Origin: Carpediemonas membranifera
Taxonomy: Eukaryota > Fornicata
Direction: 5' to 3'
DNA: 64,000 nucleotides
NCBI GenBank assembly: GCA_019828565.1
Contig: JAHDYR010000019.1
Location: 62,001-126,000 of the forward strand
In this document: one piece after another, positions 1 through 9,913 of the stretch
Layout: each line of letters begins with the position of its first letter
Position numbering within the stretch: position 1 is the stretch's first letter
Translations under genes and position numbers: made by a program
Notes under the pieces: model-generated
What the model was told of the DNA's origin: nothing
Seen by the model: the letters and a program-made list of their open reading frames with translations, nothing else
Databases searched by the model: none

Positions 1-1264
1 GGAGCATGCGTCCCGATCCTGGGATCACAAGCATTCGGATCGTGACAATCAGGACGCGCGGTCCGATGTCTGGTAAGGTGATCGTGAGCTCTACGGCTGT
101 CTTTCCTGTCACGATGGCCCCTCCCGCGACTCTTACTCTAAAGGTCGGACATGGGATTGTCTTGATGCCTGGGTCGTGCTCCTTCATCTCTCGTAGTGTG
201 TTCTCGGGGATGAACGGATGAGTGGCCCCAGTGTCCACGACCATGATATAGTCTCTGCCATTTACAATGGCCTTCGTCGTCAGCGCCTCGTCTCCTGCCT
301 CCATTGCTTCCGAAGGGTGCAAGGGTGTGGTCGCCGGTTCTCTTTGGGTACGTCTTCAACGGCGGGGCACTACGCTTATTGGACTCTGGCTTGTTGACGC
401 TGAGAGTGGGACACAGATTGTCGTAATGCATCTGTCCGCAGTGCCGGCAAGGGCGCATCTTTCTCTTGCCAGGCAGCACCGTGTAGGGCGTCTCTGATTT
501 CTGGGTCTGTGGCGCGCTGCCCTTAAGACTGATGTTGTTATTAGGAGGCTCGCCCCCGCCGCTCGGGTCGGGGGTTGGGTGAGCCTCCTCGGCCTGGCAA
601 CAGCACGTGCCACCGCAACCAGAGAGGTAAGAGTCTTGGCCTCGCAGAGCTTGGACTCTAGATCAAGGCGCTCAAAGAGTGCCTTAGGCTTGATTCGCTT
701 AAGGAAGATCTCCCGTGCAACCTTATCGAACTTGTCGGCGCGGAGGCGCGCGGCCTCTGCCACCGTGAACTGACGTTGGACCGTACGCTTCTTAGCGGTA
801 CCGTCTTCGTCGATAAAAGCCTCTTCGGCGGACTTAAGACCGTAAAGAGGGATCATGGCTCGAGTCGCGTCGTCATTGAGGGCGACGGTCTCGGCGAGCT
901 CAGCAAGCTCCATGAAGTCAGCGATGAACTCGCGCACGCAAGTGGTGAGTGGGAGTTTGCTGATCGCTGTAGTGGAGCACTGAAGCTGCTTAAGCTGAGT
1001 TTTGAGGGCGCTCAAGCTCTTCGGCATGGACTCCTTCGTGAGGAAGTCGAAGACTTGTTCTTCGGAGAGATCTTCGGCTCTCTTGAGGCCGTAATGAATC
1101 TCAATCTCCTTTTGAAGGGAATCGCACAGTAGTAGAGCTATCTTGAAGTCAGGATGGCGCGTCTTAAAGACTCTCACTTCACGCTTGAAGGCACGAACGC
1201 GTTTTTGCGTAAGATCCTTTGCTTCGATGCTAGGGAATGAATAATCGATGCTCAAGCTTACCAT
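1..1264 (-). pseudogene. Element F: Ty3/gypsy-like gag and start of protease, frameshifted, cut by window edge
   Basis: The gag frame starts at 1264 and stays open to about 356. Its N-terminal half resembles the gags of D and E in this window (basic helix, then an acidic helix ending in a 'SEEQVFDFL'-type stretch). The nucleic-acid-binding knuckle (CRHCGQMHYDNLCP, C-x2-C-x4-H-x4-C) is read in another frame near 420-460. A retropepsin active site (DTGAT) lies in a third position at about 220-240. At least one frameshift therefore separates gag from knuckle and one separates knuckle from protease. The rest of pol would lie left of position 1. The first 281 bases of gag are repeated exactly at 6605-6885. 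It is known from Ty3-like elements that gag packages RNA and protease matures the polyprotein; this copy is probably dead. Confidence 0.75.
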
Positions 1265-1270
1265 TAAGCA

Positions 1271-1282
1271 AAGTAATTACTT
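1271..1282. promoter_or_regulatory. 12-bp palindrome between putative F LTR end and gag start
   Basis: AAGTAATTACTT is a perfect palindrome. It lies 6 nt upstream of the F gag ATG and one base inside a putative LTR end (TG at 1284-1285 on the plus strand). It occupies the position of a primer-binding site. The same kind of palindrome is seen in other families here (see findings). Confidence 0.5.
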
Positions 1283-1324
1283 ATGCGGCGGCAAACGGAA
1301 TTCTCTTTACATAAACTGCACTGA

Positions 1325-1717
1325 CTCGAGCGCCGTCGTGTGTTACCACAACAGCTGCCGCGTAGCACAGAAGAGATCGCTAGCCTCGAGGAGTCCCACC
1401 ACACACTGATAGAAGCAGCCCACAACGACGCAGTTGGCCGCCATGGCGTGCGCCGCACACTGCTGACTCTTCGAGCCGCCGGCCACAAGTGGCCTGGGAT
1501 GCAAGCTGAGATCAAGAACTTCGTCTCTCAGTGCCTCAGCTGCCAGTTCAAGCGCAAAGCCGACACCAAGGTACCCTACCACAGTACTCAGCCCTCGAAC
1601 CCCTTTGAGGTAATCTTTATTGACGCTCTTGGCCCCCTACCCGAGTCACACGATGGGTCAAAATACATCATCGCGGCTGTAGATGGTTTTAGCAAGCACC
1701 TCTCGCTTTTCCTACGG
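1325..1717 (+). pseudogene. Integrase N-terminal fragment in opposite orientation
   Basis: The plus-strand frame encodes the zinc-binding HHCC domain of a Ty3/gypsy integrase (HNDAVGRHG ... CLSCQ) followed by the first catalytic-core segment (FIDALGPLP, the first acidic residue of D,D-35-E). The core then stops at a junction with LINE-like sequence. No second or third catalytic residue is present, so the fragment is not functional. It belongs to none of the longer integrases in the window. Confidence 0.8.
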
Positions 1718-1745
1718 GAACACAGGGGGAGTCCATCCCCGCCGC

Positions 1746-1859
1746 TGTGCTCCTACTGGAGGAGGGAAAGAACTTTAATAAAGAGAAAACCCAATGGTTG
1801 CAAATATGGTGTAATCTACAAGTCATAAACTATGTAAGTATTGGGTAAGACCCACTACA
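1746..1859 (-). repeat. LTR of family A (truncated element, copy 1)
   Basis: A 114-bp sequence, TGTGCTCC...CCCACTACA, identical in kind to the LTRs at 7368, 9800 and 12229. It is followed by the first ~480 bases of A internal sequence, up to 2344, where element D begins. Confidence 0.85.
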
Positions 1860-2344
1860 CTGCCCCTTCAGTGCCCAAATGGGCACGACCTCAAGCGGTG
1901 TGACTGTACGGCTAGTGAGGATTTGTCGAAGAGTCAACTGCTTTGTTCACGGTTGCCACGCCGCTCGCGCCGCCGTCCATCTCATTGGCAGTGAGATGGG
2001 CTATGTCTGACCTTCTAGTCGGTGTCGCTACGCGCACTGACAATGTCTCAAATCTTTTCCTGAGATTCAAATATTTTGTGTGGTACCACTGGATAAATAG
2101 CGCGCTGATGTAAAATGGATCCTTACCGGGGACACTGCCCCTCCACGGCCAGTATAGGCCGTCAAATGAAACAAACCAGTTTGAAACAATCAAACGGTGC
2201 ACCTTTGGGTCAAACGACCTTCGGTTTCGTATTTTGCCCAACATGGGGACTTCTTCGCGTTCATTACATAGTACTGTCGAAATATGGCCATTAGAGGCTT
2301 CAACGAGGCTTCGTTGTCGAGTTCTGGTGCTTTTTTCTTCACAG
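1860..2344 (-). mobile_element. Truncated 3' end of element A
   Basis: Matches 7482-7967 of the complete A element. It includes the polypurine-tract complement next to the LTR, the palindrome GTGGTACCAC (2080-2089), the TATA-like box and the hairpin/T-run module. It stops at ACAG (2341-2344), the apparent target site of D. No coding sequence of A survives here. Confidence 0.8.
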
Positions 2345-2588
2345 TGTGCTCGAGAGGACGGAAAAACAACTTGGTGCTTTAGTCAAAGAGAAGTCGACAC
2401 AACAGTGTCGACCGGAATGGCGGATCGAATCGCCAATCAAATAAAATATTTGATTGGCACACTGCCACACTACCTCCCCAGAGGCGGAGCCCGAGACCTT
2501 CAAGAGCGGTCAAAGCTCATTTCCGCCTGGCGACAGGCGCACAGCGGGTCCTGCAGCAGGACACGGGCGGACATCTTGGCCGGGCACA
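2345..2588 (-). repeat. 3' LTR of element D
   Basis: 244 bp beginning TGTGCTCG and ending CGGGCACA on the plus strand, with 5-bp inverted termini TGTGC/GCACA. Next to it, at 2589-2599, is a purine tract in the element's orientation (GAGGGAAGG), as expected for plus-strand priming. The second LTR is not present, so the boundary rests on the termini and purine tract only. Confidence 0.6.
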
Positions 2589-2697
2589 CCTTCCCTCAAG
2601 GCTCTGACGGGTGGGAGAGTAGAGACAACTTGTACTAGCACGGATCGTTTATTTGTTTGGGCAGGACGCTGAACCAATGTCCTGCCTTGACAGTAGC

Positions 2698-5234
2698 TTA
2701 GAGTTGCCAGCCATTGCGGCGGCAGGCGGCCTCGACTGGCTGTCTCCATGAAGGGCTGACGTTGAGAAAGTCGTCGAGAGCGGCCATCTGGGCTGTCTCA
2801 GCGTTGAGCGTGACCTCCGAATCCTCTGCTGACTCGCACCCGGCCCAGTGGACTAGGAGGTATATGGTCTTCGATCTGGCTGGACGACGGGCCGAGACGA
2901 TGTGGTCTACGGCGTACTCCCCCTCTTGCTCGGCGACTAGGGTCTTGAGCTCGTCGAGGTCCGTGGAGCCAGTCCAGGCCTTGATGCGGCGGTCGGAAAC
3001 TTCCATGGTCTTATCGGTCGTGATGTGTTGGATGATCGACGACGACGTGTGGTCACCGCGGCGCAGATATCTGAACGGACCGCGCCAGTTTGCCTCGATC
3101 TTGGCGGACTTCGGGCGAAGGAGGAGTACGAGAGAGCCGGGCTCGTGCGTGGGGGGCACATTGGTGGGAATTGCAGCCTTCTTGGCGGCGTAGCGAGCGA
3201 GGGCTTCGCGGGCGGCCTTTAGGCGCGAAGGATCGGCCTTCCCTTCGGTGAATGGGAAGAGGATGTCCAGAGGAGAGGCCTTGGTGGACGAAACCTGCTT
3301 GGAATTGAGGATAAGCTCGACAGAGGGCAGATGTTCGTCCCAGGGTTGCATCGTAGCGGGCTTGATGATCTTTTCGATCTCGAAGTTGTACCTTTCCACA
3401 ATGCCGTTGGACTGTGGGCTGTAAGGGGCGGAAAAGCGGTGATTCAACGAGAGTGCGCATGTAAGCTCATCTATTAGCTTCGCTGTGAACTGCGAGCCGT
3501 TGTCGGACTGGATCTCGCGAGGTACGCCGTAGGCACCGCAGTAAGCATAAAGCGCGCGAGCGGCCGCGAGGGCGTCAGTGGACGTGGCTGGGAACAGTCT
3601 GATGTACCTGGAGAAGGTGTCCACGATCGAGATGATGTAGGAGTTTCCCGACGGCGTGGTGGGTAGGGGCCCAAGAGTGTCGACCTGAACTCTGTGGAAA
3701 GGAGCGTCCGAGGAGGATGGGTGATACGCGATGGGGCACTCTCTGGCAGGGGCATGCAGCTGGCAGTGGGGGCAGGCCTTGATCCAGCGTCTGATGTCTT
3801 TGTACATGCCAGGCCACGTGGTCTTGGCGGCTTTGACACGGCGAATGCACTCGTCGACGCCGAAGTGTCCGACCGCGTCATTGTGGACGGCGGAGAACTT
3901 GTCGAAGTGAGGCTCTTGGACGACAGCGTTGACTACAGGCGCGTCGGGGAGGATCCGGGAGAGGACGTCTGCAATGACGTTGTCGACGCCACGGACGTGC
4001 TGAATGGTGAAGCGAAACTCGGATAGTCGTAGGGCCCAGCGGAGAAGCTTTTTGACAGTCGGGGCCTTCCGTCTGAGTTGGACGAGGTTGCTATGGTCGG
4101 TGTGGACATGTAGGTCAGACTTGATCTGGAAGAGGGGTTCGAAGACCTTGTTGGTGAGGACAGAGATCACGGCATGCAACTCTTGTTCGTATGTTGACCA
4201 ATTCGACATGGTCTTGTCGTAGGTCTTCTGGAAACAGGCCAGAATTGAGCGAGTACCGTCCTCCTCATCTTGTATTAGCACGCCTCCTTCGCCAAGTGAT
4301 GAAGCGTCGGTGTAAATGTGCCAGGGTCTATCGAGGTCTGGGTATGTTAGGCTGATGTGAAGCGCCAACTGGGACTTGATGTCGTCAAAAGCAGTCAGTT
4401 GTTCCTCGCCGAAGACGAACTCGCCGGCTCTGAGTGACCGGTTGAGTGTGGCGAGTGACTTGGTGGCGTCAGGCAGGAACTGTGCGATGTAGTTGATCTT
4501 TCCGAGGATTGACTTCAACTCAGACTGGTCCCGGGGGGCCTGAGGCTGACGATGGCCTGGATGCGGTCGGGGTCGACATGTATGCCATTTCGGTCGACGA
4601 TAAAGCCGACCGATCTGACCTCGGAGGCGCCGATGACGCATTTTGCGGGCGATAGCTTGAGGTTATGCTCCCGCAAGGCCATGAATATGGTGCGCAGGTC
4701 GTCGATGAACGTGTCATCTGAGTGGGCGGCCTCGAGGATGTCGTCGAGGTACGCCTTGCAGCGGCCGGTGGCAATGGCGGGTGCTATGACAGCCTGGATG
4801 GTACGCTGGAAGTACGAGGGCGCCGAGGCAAGGCCGAACGGGACGCGGGTGTACTGTAGGTAGTCGTCTGGCGTGACAAAGGCGGAGAGGGCTTGTGAAT
4901 CTTCGTGGAGGGGAAGCTGGTGATATCCCTTGACGAGGTCAAGAGCAGCGAACCACTTCGCGCCGCGCATGGACATCAGAAACTCTCTGATGTTAGGTAG
5001 CGGGAAGTGATCCTCCACGAGGTGCTTGTTCAGCTCCGAGTAGTCGACGCACATGCGTGTCTTGTCTTTCTGCTTGACGAGGACGATAGGTGAGGCGAAA
5101 GGGCCTTTGGAGGGAGTGACGATGCCATTCTGGGCGAGCTCCGCTACGATCTCCTTCGTCTTCTTCCTGTTATCAGGCGAGAGGCGGCGCGGCTTAATCT
5201 GCACGAGGGTATCGTCCTTGACGTGCAAGACCAT
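2698..5234 (-). pseudogene. Element D pol: reverse transcriptase, RNase H, integrase, chromodomain
   Basis: Read in two frames joined near 4530. RT (5234-4515) has the FAALDL and KAYLDDIL (YLDD) motifs. The second part (4641-2698) starts with the RT thumb, then RNase H (IYTDASSLGEGG, STYEQEL, HTDHSN). Integrase follows, with HHCC (HNDAVGHFG ... CPHCQ) and the D,D,E residues in VDTLGPLP, SDNGSQF and PQSNGIVERYN. The last ~60 residues (GEYAVDHIVSARR ... LVHWAG) form a chromodomain, which in related elements steers integration to marked chromatin. All catalytic residues are present. The only defect I see is the frameshift at a run of six G. Confidence 0.85.
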
Positions 5235-6604
5235 GGGGGAACGTTGGCCGGTTCAGGACCGAGCGGCTCGAAGATGTCTGAGAACTCTCGCAGAAGTGGC
5301 ACGACGCGAGAGCGGAGCTCGTCCGAGGGTATTTGGACTGACTGCCAGCCCGAGCGGTAGTCTGCAAGGGCTGACTGTAGCCTTGATCCGGACACCGAGA
5401 ACACTGGGAGGACGACGTCGTCAGCCGCTGGCGTAGAGTGTGTGAGCCCAAGCGATAGGCCGTCTGAAGTGAGAACGCCGAGGTCTCTGAGAGTGTCGCA
5501 CCCGATTAGAGGACACTGGCGGCCAGGGAGGATGATGAAACGGACGGAGACAGCGACAGGGAATCCGGCGAGGCCTGTGAAGAGGATGGGCGCATCTACG
5601 GCCTGATTGACGGTGATTGAGCTGCCGTCGGCGAGAGTGACCGACACGGGGTCGATGCTGGTGCGGGGGAGCTGCCATATCTTTGCGTAACGATCACTCG
5701 TGCATGAGATTGCTGCGCCCGTGTCAATGATGGCTTGGAAGTGGGACGTGCCGCATGAGGCGGGCACCTTAAGGGCGTCGGCTCCGCGACTTTTCGCGAA
5801 GTTGACCTGTGTCTGGGGACCACGTGACTGACGAGAGGGGCAATCTCGGTCGAAGTGGTTGCCCTGACAGTGGCGACAGGGGCGTGCCGGCTGCCGGGTG
5901 TTGTCACCCGAGGGCCCGGTGTTGCCGTTATTGTTGGCTGGAGTGGAGCTCTGGGCGTAGTAGCCGTAGCGGAGAGCCTCCTCGCGGGCGTTGTCGTCGC
6001 GTTTGGCAACGCGGAGGGCAAGGCGCTGGAGATCATCCATGGCGGTGGGCTTGCGTTCAGCCTTCTTGAACTTCATGACCTCCTTGAAGGGCTTCGGACG
6101 TAGGTTGTCGGTGAAGATCCTCATACAGTCTTTCAGAAAGCCTGAGGGGGATTGAGGATCGGGATCGTCGTCATCAGGGGCATCACCGTCGACGTGCCTT
6201 ACAGGGACGATGGCTGCTTCTTCGTAGTCGCTGTCGGAGCTGCTGTCGGATTCGGAGTCGGAGTCGTTGTCGTCATCACGTTGTAGTACGGTGTGCAGGT
6301 TAAAAACCTCGTTGAAGCGGTGGATATAGTCTCGGACTAGAACGATTCTAGACTTCTTGTGCGTTGCGTCCACGGCACAGACAATCTTATCGAGACGTTC
6401 CTTGAGTGAGAGTAGGTCTCTTGGAGCGATCAGACGCTCGATGAGGTGACCCACCTCTTCGTCAGTGAGCGTGTCCAGATCGGCATCGAACTGGAGCTCG
6501 AGGGCGTTGTAGAGGTCGTCGTCTAAAAACAGGGAGATCTTGGCCTCGGGGTAGTATACCTGGAACTTTCTGAATGAGCGCTTGGCGGCCCGCCAGGAGT
6601 CGCT
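5144..6604 (-). pseudogene. Element D gag-protease, N-terminus lost
   Basis: Open from the junction at 6604 (reading SWRAAKRSF..., without its own start) to 5144. Capsid-like helices are followed by a Ser/Asp-rich acidic stretch. One zinc knuckle follows (CRHCQGNHFDRDC, CX2CX3-4HX4C) and then a retropepsin (IIDTGAAIS) with a second protease motif around LIGCDTLRDLG. The frame passes into pol through a shift at the GGGGG run near 5230. It resembles the gag of element E, so the two are related families. Confidence 0.8.
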
Positions 6605-6885
6605 AGCTGCTTAAGCTGAGTTTTGAGGGCGCTCAAGCTCTTCGGCATGGACTCCTTCGTGAGGAAGTCGAAGACTTGTTCTTCGGAGAGATCTTCGGCT
6701 CTCTTGAGGCCGTAATGAATCTCAATCTCCTTTTGAAGGGAATCGCACAGTAGTAGAGCTATCTTGAAGTCAGGATGGCGCGTCTTAAAGACTCTCACTT
6801 CACGCTTGAAGGCACGAACGCGTTTTTGCGTAAGATCCTTTGCTTCGATGCTAGGGAATGAATAATCGATGCTCAAGCTTACCAT
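6605..6885 (-). pseudogene. Element F gag N-terminus, duplicated, fused out of frame to D gag
   Basis: Starts at 6885 and repeats the first ~94 residues of the gag at 1264. At 6605 it runs into the D gag sequence in a different frame, so the ORF ends in nonsense by 6523. It is a duplication junction, not a gene of its own. Confidence 0.8.
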
Positions 6886-6945
6886 TAAGCAAAGTAATTA
6901 CTTATGCGGCGGCAAACGGAATTCTCTTTACATAAACTGCACTGA

Positions 6946-7339
6946 CTCGAGCGCCGTCGTGTGTTACCACAACAGCTGCCGCGTAGCACAGAAGAGATCG
7001 CTAGCCTCGAGGAGTCCCACCACACACTGATAGAAGCAGCCCACAACGACGCAGTTGGCCGCCATGGCGTGCGCCGCACACTGCTGACTCTTCGAGCCGC
7101 CGGCCACAAGTGGCCTGGGATGCAAGCTGAGATCAAGAACTTCGTCTCTCAGTGCCTCAGCTGCCAGTTCAAGCGCAAAGCCGACACCAAGGTACCCTAC
7201 CACAGTACTCAGCCCTCGAACCCCTTTGAGGTAATCTTTATTGACGCTCTTGGCCCCCTACCCGAGTCACACGATGGGTCAAAATACATCATCGCGGCTG
7301 TAGATGGTTTTTAGCAAGCACCTCTCGCTTTTCCTACGG
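6946..7339 (+). pseudogene. Integrase N-terminal fragment, duplicated copy
   Basis: Repeats 1325-1717. The HHCC domain and first core Asp are visible, and an extra T near 7311 ends the frame at a TAG slightly earlier than in copy 1. Confidence 0.8.
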
Positions 7340-7367
7340 GAACACAGGGGGAGTCCATCCCCGCCGC

Positions 7368-7481
7368 TGTGCTCCTACTGGAGGAGGGAAAGAACTTTAA
7401 TAAAGAGAAAACCCAATGGTTGCAAATATGGTGTAATCTACAAGTCATAAACTATGTAAGTATTGGGTAAGACCCACTACA
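7368..7481 (-). repeat. LTR of element A (left)
   Basis: 114 bp, TGTGCTCC...CCCACTACA. Adjacent at 7482-7494 is the complement of a polypurine tract (GAAGGGGGCAG in element orientation), marking this as the 3' LTR of the first unit. Confidence 0.9.
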
Positions 7482-7702
7482 CTGCCCCCTTCAGTGCCCA
7501 AATGGGCACGACCTCAAGCGGTGTGACTGTACGGCTAGTGAGGATTTGTCGAAGAGTCAACTGCTTTGTTCACGGTTGCCACGCCGCTCGCGCCGCCGTC
7601 CATCTCATTGGCAGTGAGATGGGCTATGTCTGACCTTCTAGTCGGTGTCGCTACGCGCACTGACAATGTCTCAAATCTTTTCCTGAGATTCAAATATTTT
7701 GT

Positions 7703-7725
7703 GTGGTACCACTGGATAAATAGCG
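7703..7725 (+). promoter_or_regulatory. Putative promoter of the A accessory gene: palindrome plus TATA-like box
   Basis: GTGGTACCAC (perfect 10-bp palindrome, 7703-7712) is followed by TGGATAAATAG. The same arrangement, with a better TATA box, precedes the homologous gene in C (31362) and, with a different palindrome, in B (24374). The element's own gag-pol runs the other way. Confidence 0.45.
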
Positions 7726-7899
7726 CGCTGATGTAAAATGGATCCTTACCGGGGACACTGCCCCTCCACGGCCAGTATAGGCCGTCAAATGAAACAAACC
7801 AGTTTGAAACAATCAAACGGTGCACCTTTGGGTCAAACGACCTTCGGTTTCGTATTTTGCCCAACATGGGGACTTCTTCGCGTTCATTACATAGTACTG

Positions 7900-7967
7900 T
7901 CGAAATATGGCCATTAGAGGCTTCAACGAGGCTTCGTTGTCGAGTTCTGGTGCTTTTTTCTTCACAG
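7900..7967 (+). ncRNA. Conserved ~65-nt hairpin/T-run module (element A copy 1)
   Basis: Contains the perfect stem-loop CAACGA-GGCT-TCGTTG (7924-7939), then CGAGTTCTGG, then a run of six T. The module is shared with B (24552-24615), C (31551-31617) and G (22906-22971, minus strand), always antisense to gag-pol. It could be part of the accessory mRNA leader, or a small structured RNA ending in a T-run. The sequence cannot decide between these. Confidence 0.5.
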
Positions 7968-8121
7968 CCATTGCCGTCATCTGGTGCCTGCACCAATAAC
8001 AATAACAACATCAAAATAGGTAATAAGGGGATAAATGGAGGTTATATGACGTTGTTTGGCAGCATTTTGGGGGAGTTTCGACGCGGAACTAAATTGTCAG
8101 ATTTGGCATTTCGCTTTTCGC

Positions 8122-8862
8122 ATGCCAAAAGCGGGGGAAACGGTTTCTGCGTCGTCTATTGCCGATATCCGTTCGCAGCTCATGGAGCTTGCTCCCGCTG
8201 AGCTTCAGGATCTTCTGGCCACGCTGCCTTCCGCTTCTTCTGCCGCTGCCGCTCCTTCTGGCGCGATCCGTAAGCGCGCTAGCCGCAAAACGGCCAAAAA
8301 GTAAGTAACAACATCAACCTAACGCTGATATAGCGCCACAATCACGACTGCCGTGCGCGAGAAGCTGTTGTCTTCTGTCCCCCTTGAGGGTTTTGAGTTA
8401 CCGCCGTTCACCGAGTTCGACGGTGTGCTCACGCCGTTCGTCACTGAGCACGTCAACAACTACGTCAACTGGGTGGACTTCCCGTTTCAGTCGGTGTTTG
8501 ACGCCATTGAGACTGGGGGGTTCGCCCAGTTTGACGTCGGTCCTCTGAAAACGCTGGCTCGACAGGTGCGCGACCTGCGCATTGACCACTCAGTCTTGAA
8601 GTCGATCGCGCTCTATTACAAGTTGGGTCCGGCTTCTGATCGTGACATCATGTCCCGCGCCTATGATGGCGACATGAGCATCACCGGTACTGGAGCCTCC
8701 CATCGTTTGGTCAGCCCCGCACTGATTAAGTACCTCATGGGCGGACGGATTGGCGTCTCCGAGACTGAGCTTCGCTTGTCTCTCCACCGTCTGACCATTA
8801 TGACCTTCGCCCCTGCCTACTACCGCCTCGTCGACGGTCTGCTGGAACTTGGCCTTGACTAG
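8122..8862 (+). CDS. Antisense accessory protein of element A, two exons (copy 1)
   Basis: Exon 1 runs from the ATG at 8122 to 8300; exon 2 runs from 8334 to 8862. The intervening 33 nt (GTAAGT ... CTAAC ... TAG) have 5' splice, branch-like and 3' splice signals, and removing them keeps the frame, giving about 235 residues. Exon 1 ends in a basic stretch (IRKRASRKTAKK), a likely nuclear signal. Exon 2 holds the core shared with B and C (SDRDIM ... LVSPALIKYL ... FAPAYYRLV). Unlike B and C it lacks the C-terminal chromodomain, because an internal deletion joins it tail-to-tail with gag. I do not recognise the core as any known family; a role in nuclear import or targeting is inference. Confidence 0.65.
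8301..8333 (+). other. 33-nt spliceosomal-type intron in the A accessory gene
   Basis: Begins GTAAGT and ends ATATAG, with CCTAAC 10-15 nt upstream of the 3' end. Splicing joins two otherwise separate frames in phase. The second unit has the same intron at 10730-10762 (one base differs). Confidence 0.65.
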
Positions 8863-9780
8863 GGGAAGGTTAGCTGAGGAATGCATCTTCTGTAGTGAAA
8901 GAACGTAGAGGGGCTGTTTACCCCGGCAGAACTTCTCCAGGTGACCTTCCCGACCGCAGGCTGAACACTTATGCTTCGGGACTGGGCATTTGTGCCATGG
9001 GTGGCCCGACTTGCCACAGTTGAAACACGTGTAGGTGTCGAACTTCTTCTTGCGATCCGTGTGGTTGCGTGCGTCGAGTCGCTTCATGTCCTTCTTCGCT
9101 TCGGAATGTTGGTGGCTCTCATGGGTACCGTGGTTCAACGGTTGACTGTCACGTTTCGGCTTGTGTTGGTTAAAGCGTTGATGTTTGTTAGAGACAGGTT
9201 GATCGCCAAAGGCTTCGGTGATCTCCCTGCTCTCTTGAACATCGCGGCTCATGGCCAGGACCTTGGGCATGGCTTCGAGCAACGCTTGGCCCTCGATCAG
9301 CTCTTTGACGCGGTACATTGTGCGGGAGCTAGAACCGAACTTGAAGCACCGCGCGTACGTCTCTCTCAGGACCTCTTCGGACGAGTCTGGCTGCACCACG
9401 GCTAAGAGCGTAGTGAACTTACGGTTGATCTTCACGACCTCGGCAGGGGAGAAGTTAGCGGCGCGCGCTCGGAACAGCTCTAGGCGCGCGATCTCCCTGG
9501 TGGGACGAAGTGTCCTACCCAAGCGTTTGACCACGAATAGGTCGCGAGCTTTGCGCTTCTGCTGAGATGCCTTCTTGACGATGAGAGGGACGCTCTCTTC
9601 GCCATCAGATTCGTCACCAATCGTGTCTGTGACGTAATCGCGAATGGTCTTATCCACAAGTAGATCAATGTCTTGTTTTCCGCCCAACGCCCGGTAGTCC
9701 GAGAGTTCGTCCACGAACTTGATCAACGCGGGCATCGTTGGAGCTTTCAACAACGGGGGAGTTACCTTTCTACTCTCCAT
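8590..9780 (-). CDS. Element A gag with two zinc knuckles (copy 1)
   Basis: The 396-residue frame starts at 9780, only 20 nt inside the 5' LTR. The N-terminal two thirds are homologous to the gags of C and B (LLAVVQPDSSEE ... YARCFK ... TMYRVKELIE). Two CCHC knuckles follow (CFNCGKSGHPWHKC and CSACGREGHLEKFC), then the short stretch SSANLPLV that in C leads into protease. Here it instead runs through a deletion junction near 8865 into the antisense strand of the accessory gene, so the last ~90 residues are accidental. The protein should bind and package element RNA. It is identical in the second unit. Confidence 0.8.
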   Translation of the reverse strand: MESRKVTPPLLKAPTMPALIKFVDELSDYRALGGKQDIDLLVDKTIRDYVTDTIGDESDGEESVPLIVKKASQQKRKARDLFVVKRLGRTLRPTREIARLELFRARAANFSPAEVVKINRKFTTLLAVVQPDSSEEVLRETYARCFKFGSSSRTMYRVKELIEGQALLEAMPKVLAMSRDVQESREITEAFGDQPVSNKHQRFNQHKPKRDSQPLNHGTHESHQHSEAKKDMKRLDARNHTDRKKKFDTYTCFNCGKSGHPWHKCPVPKHKCSACGREGHLEKFCRGKQPLYVLSLQKMHSSANLPLVKAKFQQTVDEAVVGRGEGHNGQTVERQAKLSLGDANPSAHEVLNQCGADQTMGGSSTGDAHVAIIGAGHDVTIRSRTQLVIERDRLQD

Positions 9781-9799
9781 AGGCTTGGATTAGATCTAA

Positions 9800-9913
9800 T
9801 GTGCTCCTACTGGAGGAGGGAAAGAACTTTAATAAAGAGAAAACCCAATGGTTGCAAATATGGTGTAATCTACAAGTCATAAACTATGTAAGTATTGGGT
9901 AAGACCCACTACA
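9800..9913 (-). repeat. LTR of element A (middle, shared)
   Basis: Same 114-bp LTR. It serves as the 5' LTR of the 7.4-9.9 kb unit and the 3' LTR of the next. The perfect palindrome TTAGATCTAA (9790-9799) touches it on the gag side. Confidence 0.9.

Larger units (their letters stand above)
984..2344. repeat. 1.36-kb direct repeat, copy 1
   Basis: This stretch (F gag N-terminus, an inverted integrase fragment, a LINE scrap, an A-type LTR and the A leader) recurs almost exactly at 6605-7967. The offset grows from 5621 to 5623 through two one-base homopolymer differences. The two copies bracket element D, so the layout is a tandem duplication with D at the junction. A long-read assembly of repeated DNA could also create this. 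Confidence 0.85.
2345..6604 (-). mobile_element. Element D: Ty3/gypsy-like LTR retrotransposon, 5' end missing
   Basis: Order in the element's own direction: gag, protease, RT, RNase H, integrase, chromodomain, then one LTR at 2345-2588. The left flank is ACAG, a likely target site inside a copy of A. The 5' LTR and first gag codons are missing: at 6604/6605 D gag is joined out of frame to F gag. Two frameshifts (about 5230 and 4530) both fall at runs of 5-6 G. Confidence 0.85.
6605..7967. repeat. 1.36-kb direct repeat, copy 2
   Basis: Second copy of 984-2344. It contains the F gag N-terminus (6605-6885, minus strand, with the palindrome at 6892-6903), the inverted integrase fragment (6946-7339, plus), the LINE scrap (to 7367) and the start of element A. 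An extra T near 7311 and an extra C near 7488 set it apart from copy 1. Confidence 0.85.

Noticed and set aside
5809-6103. Plus-strand Gly/Val-rich ORFs opposite D gag
   Set aside because: Overlap well-supported gag coding on the minus strand and show only compositional bias.
8590-8865. C-terminal ~90 residues of the A gag ORF as a real domain
   Set aside because: They are the reverse strand of the accessory gene past a deletion junction and have no match in the C or B gag.
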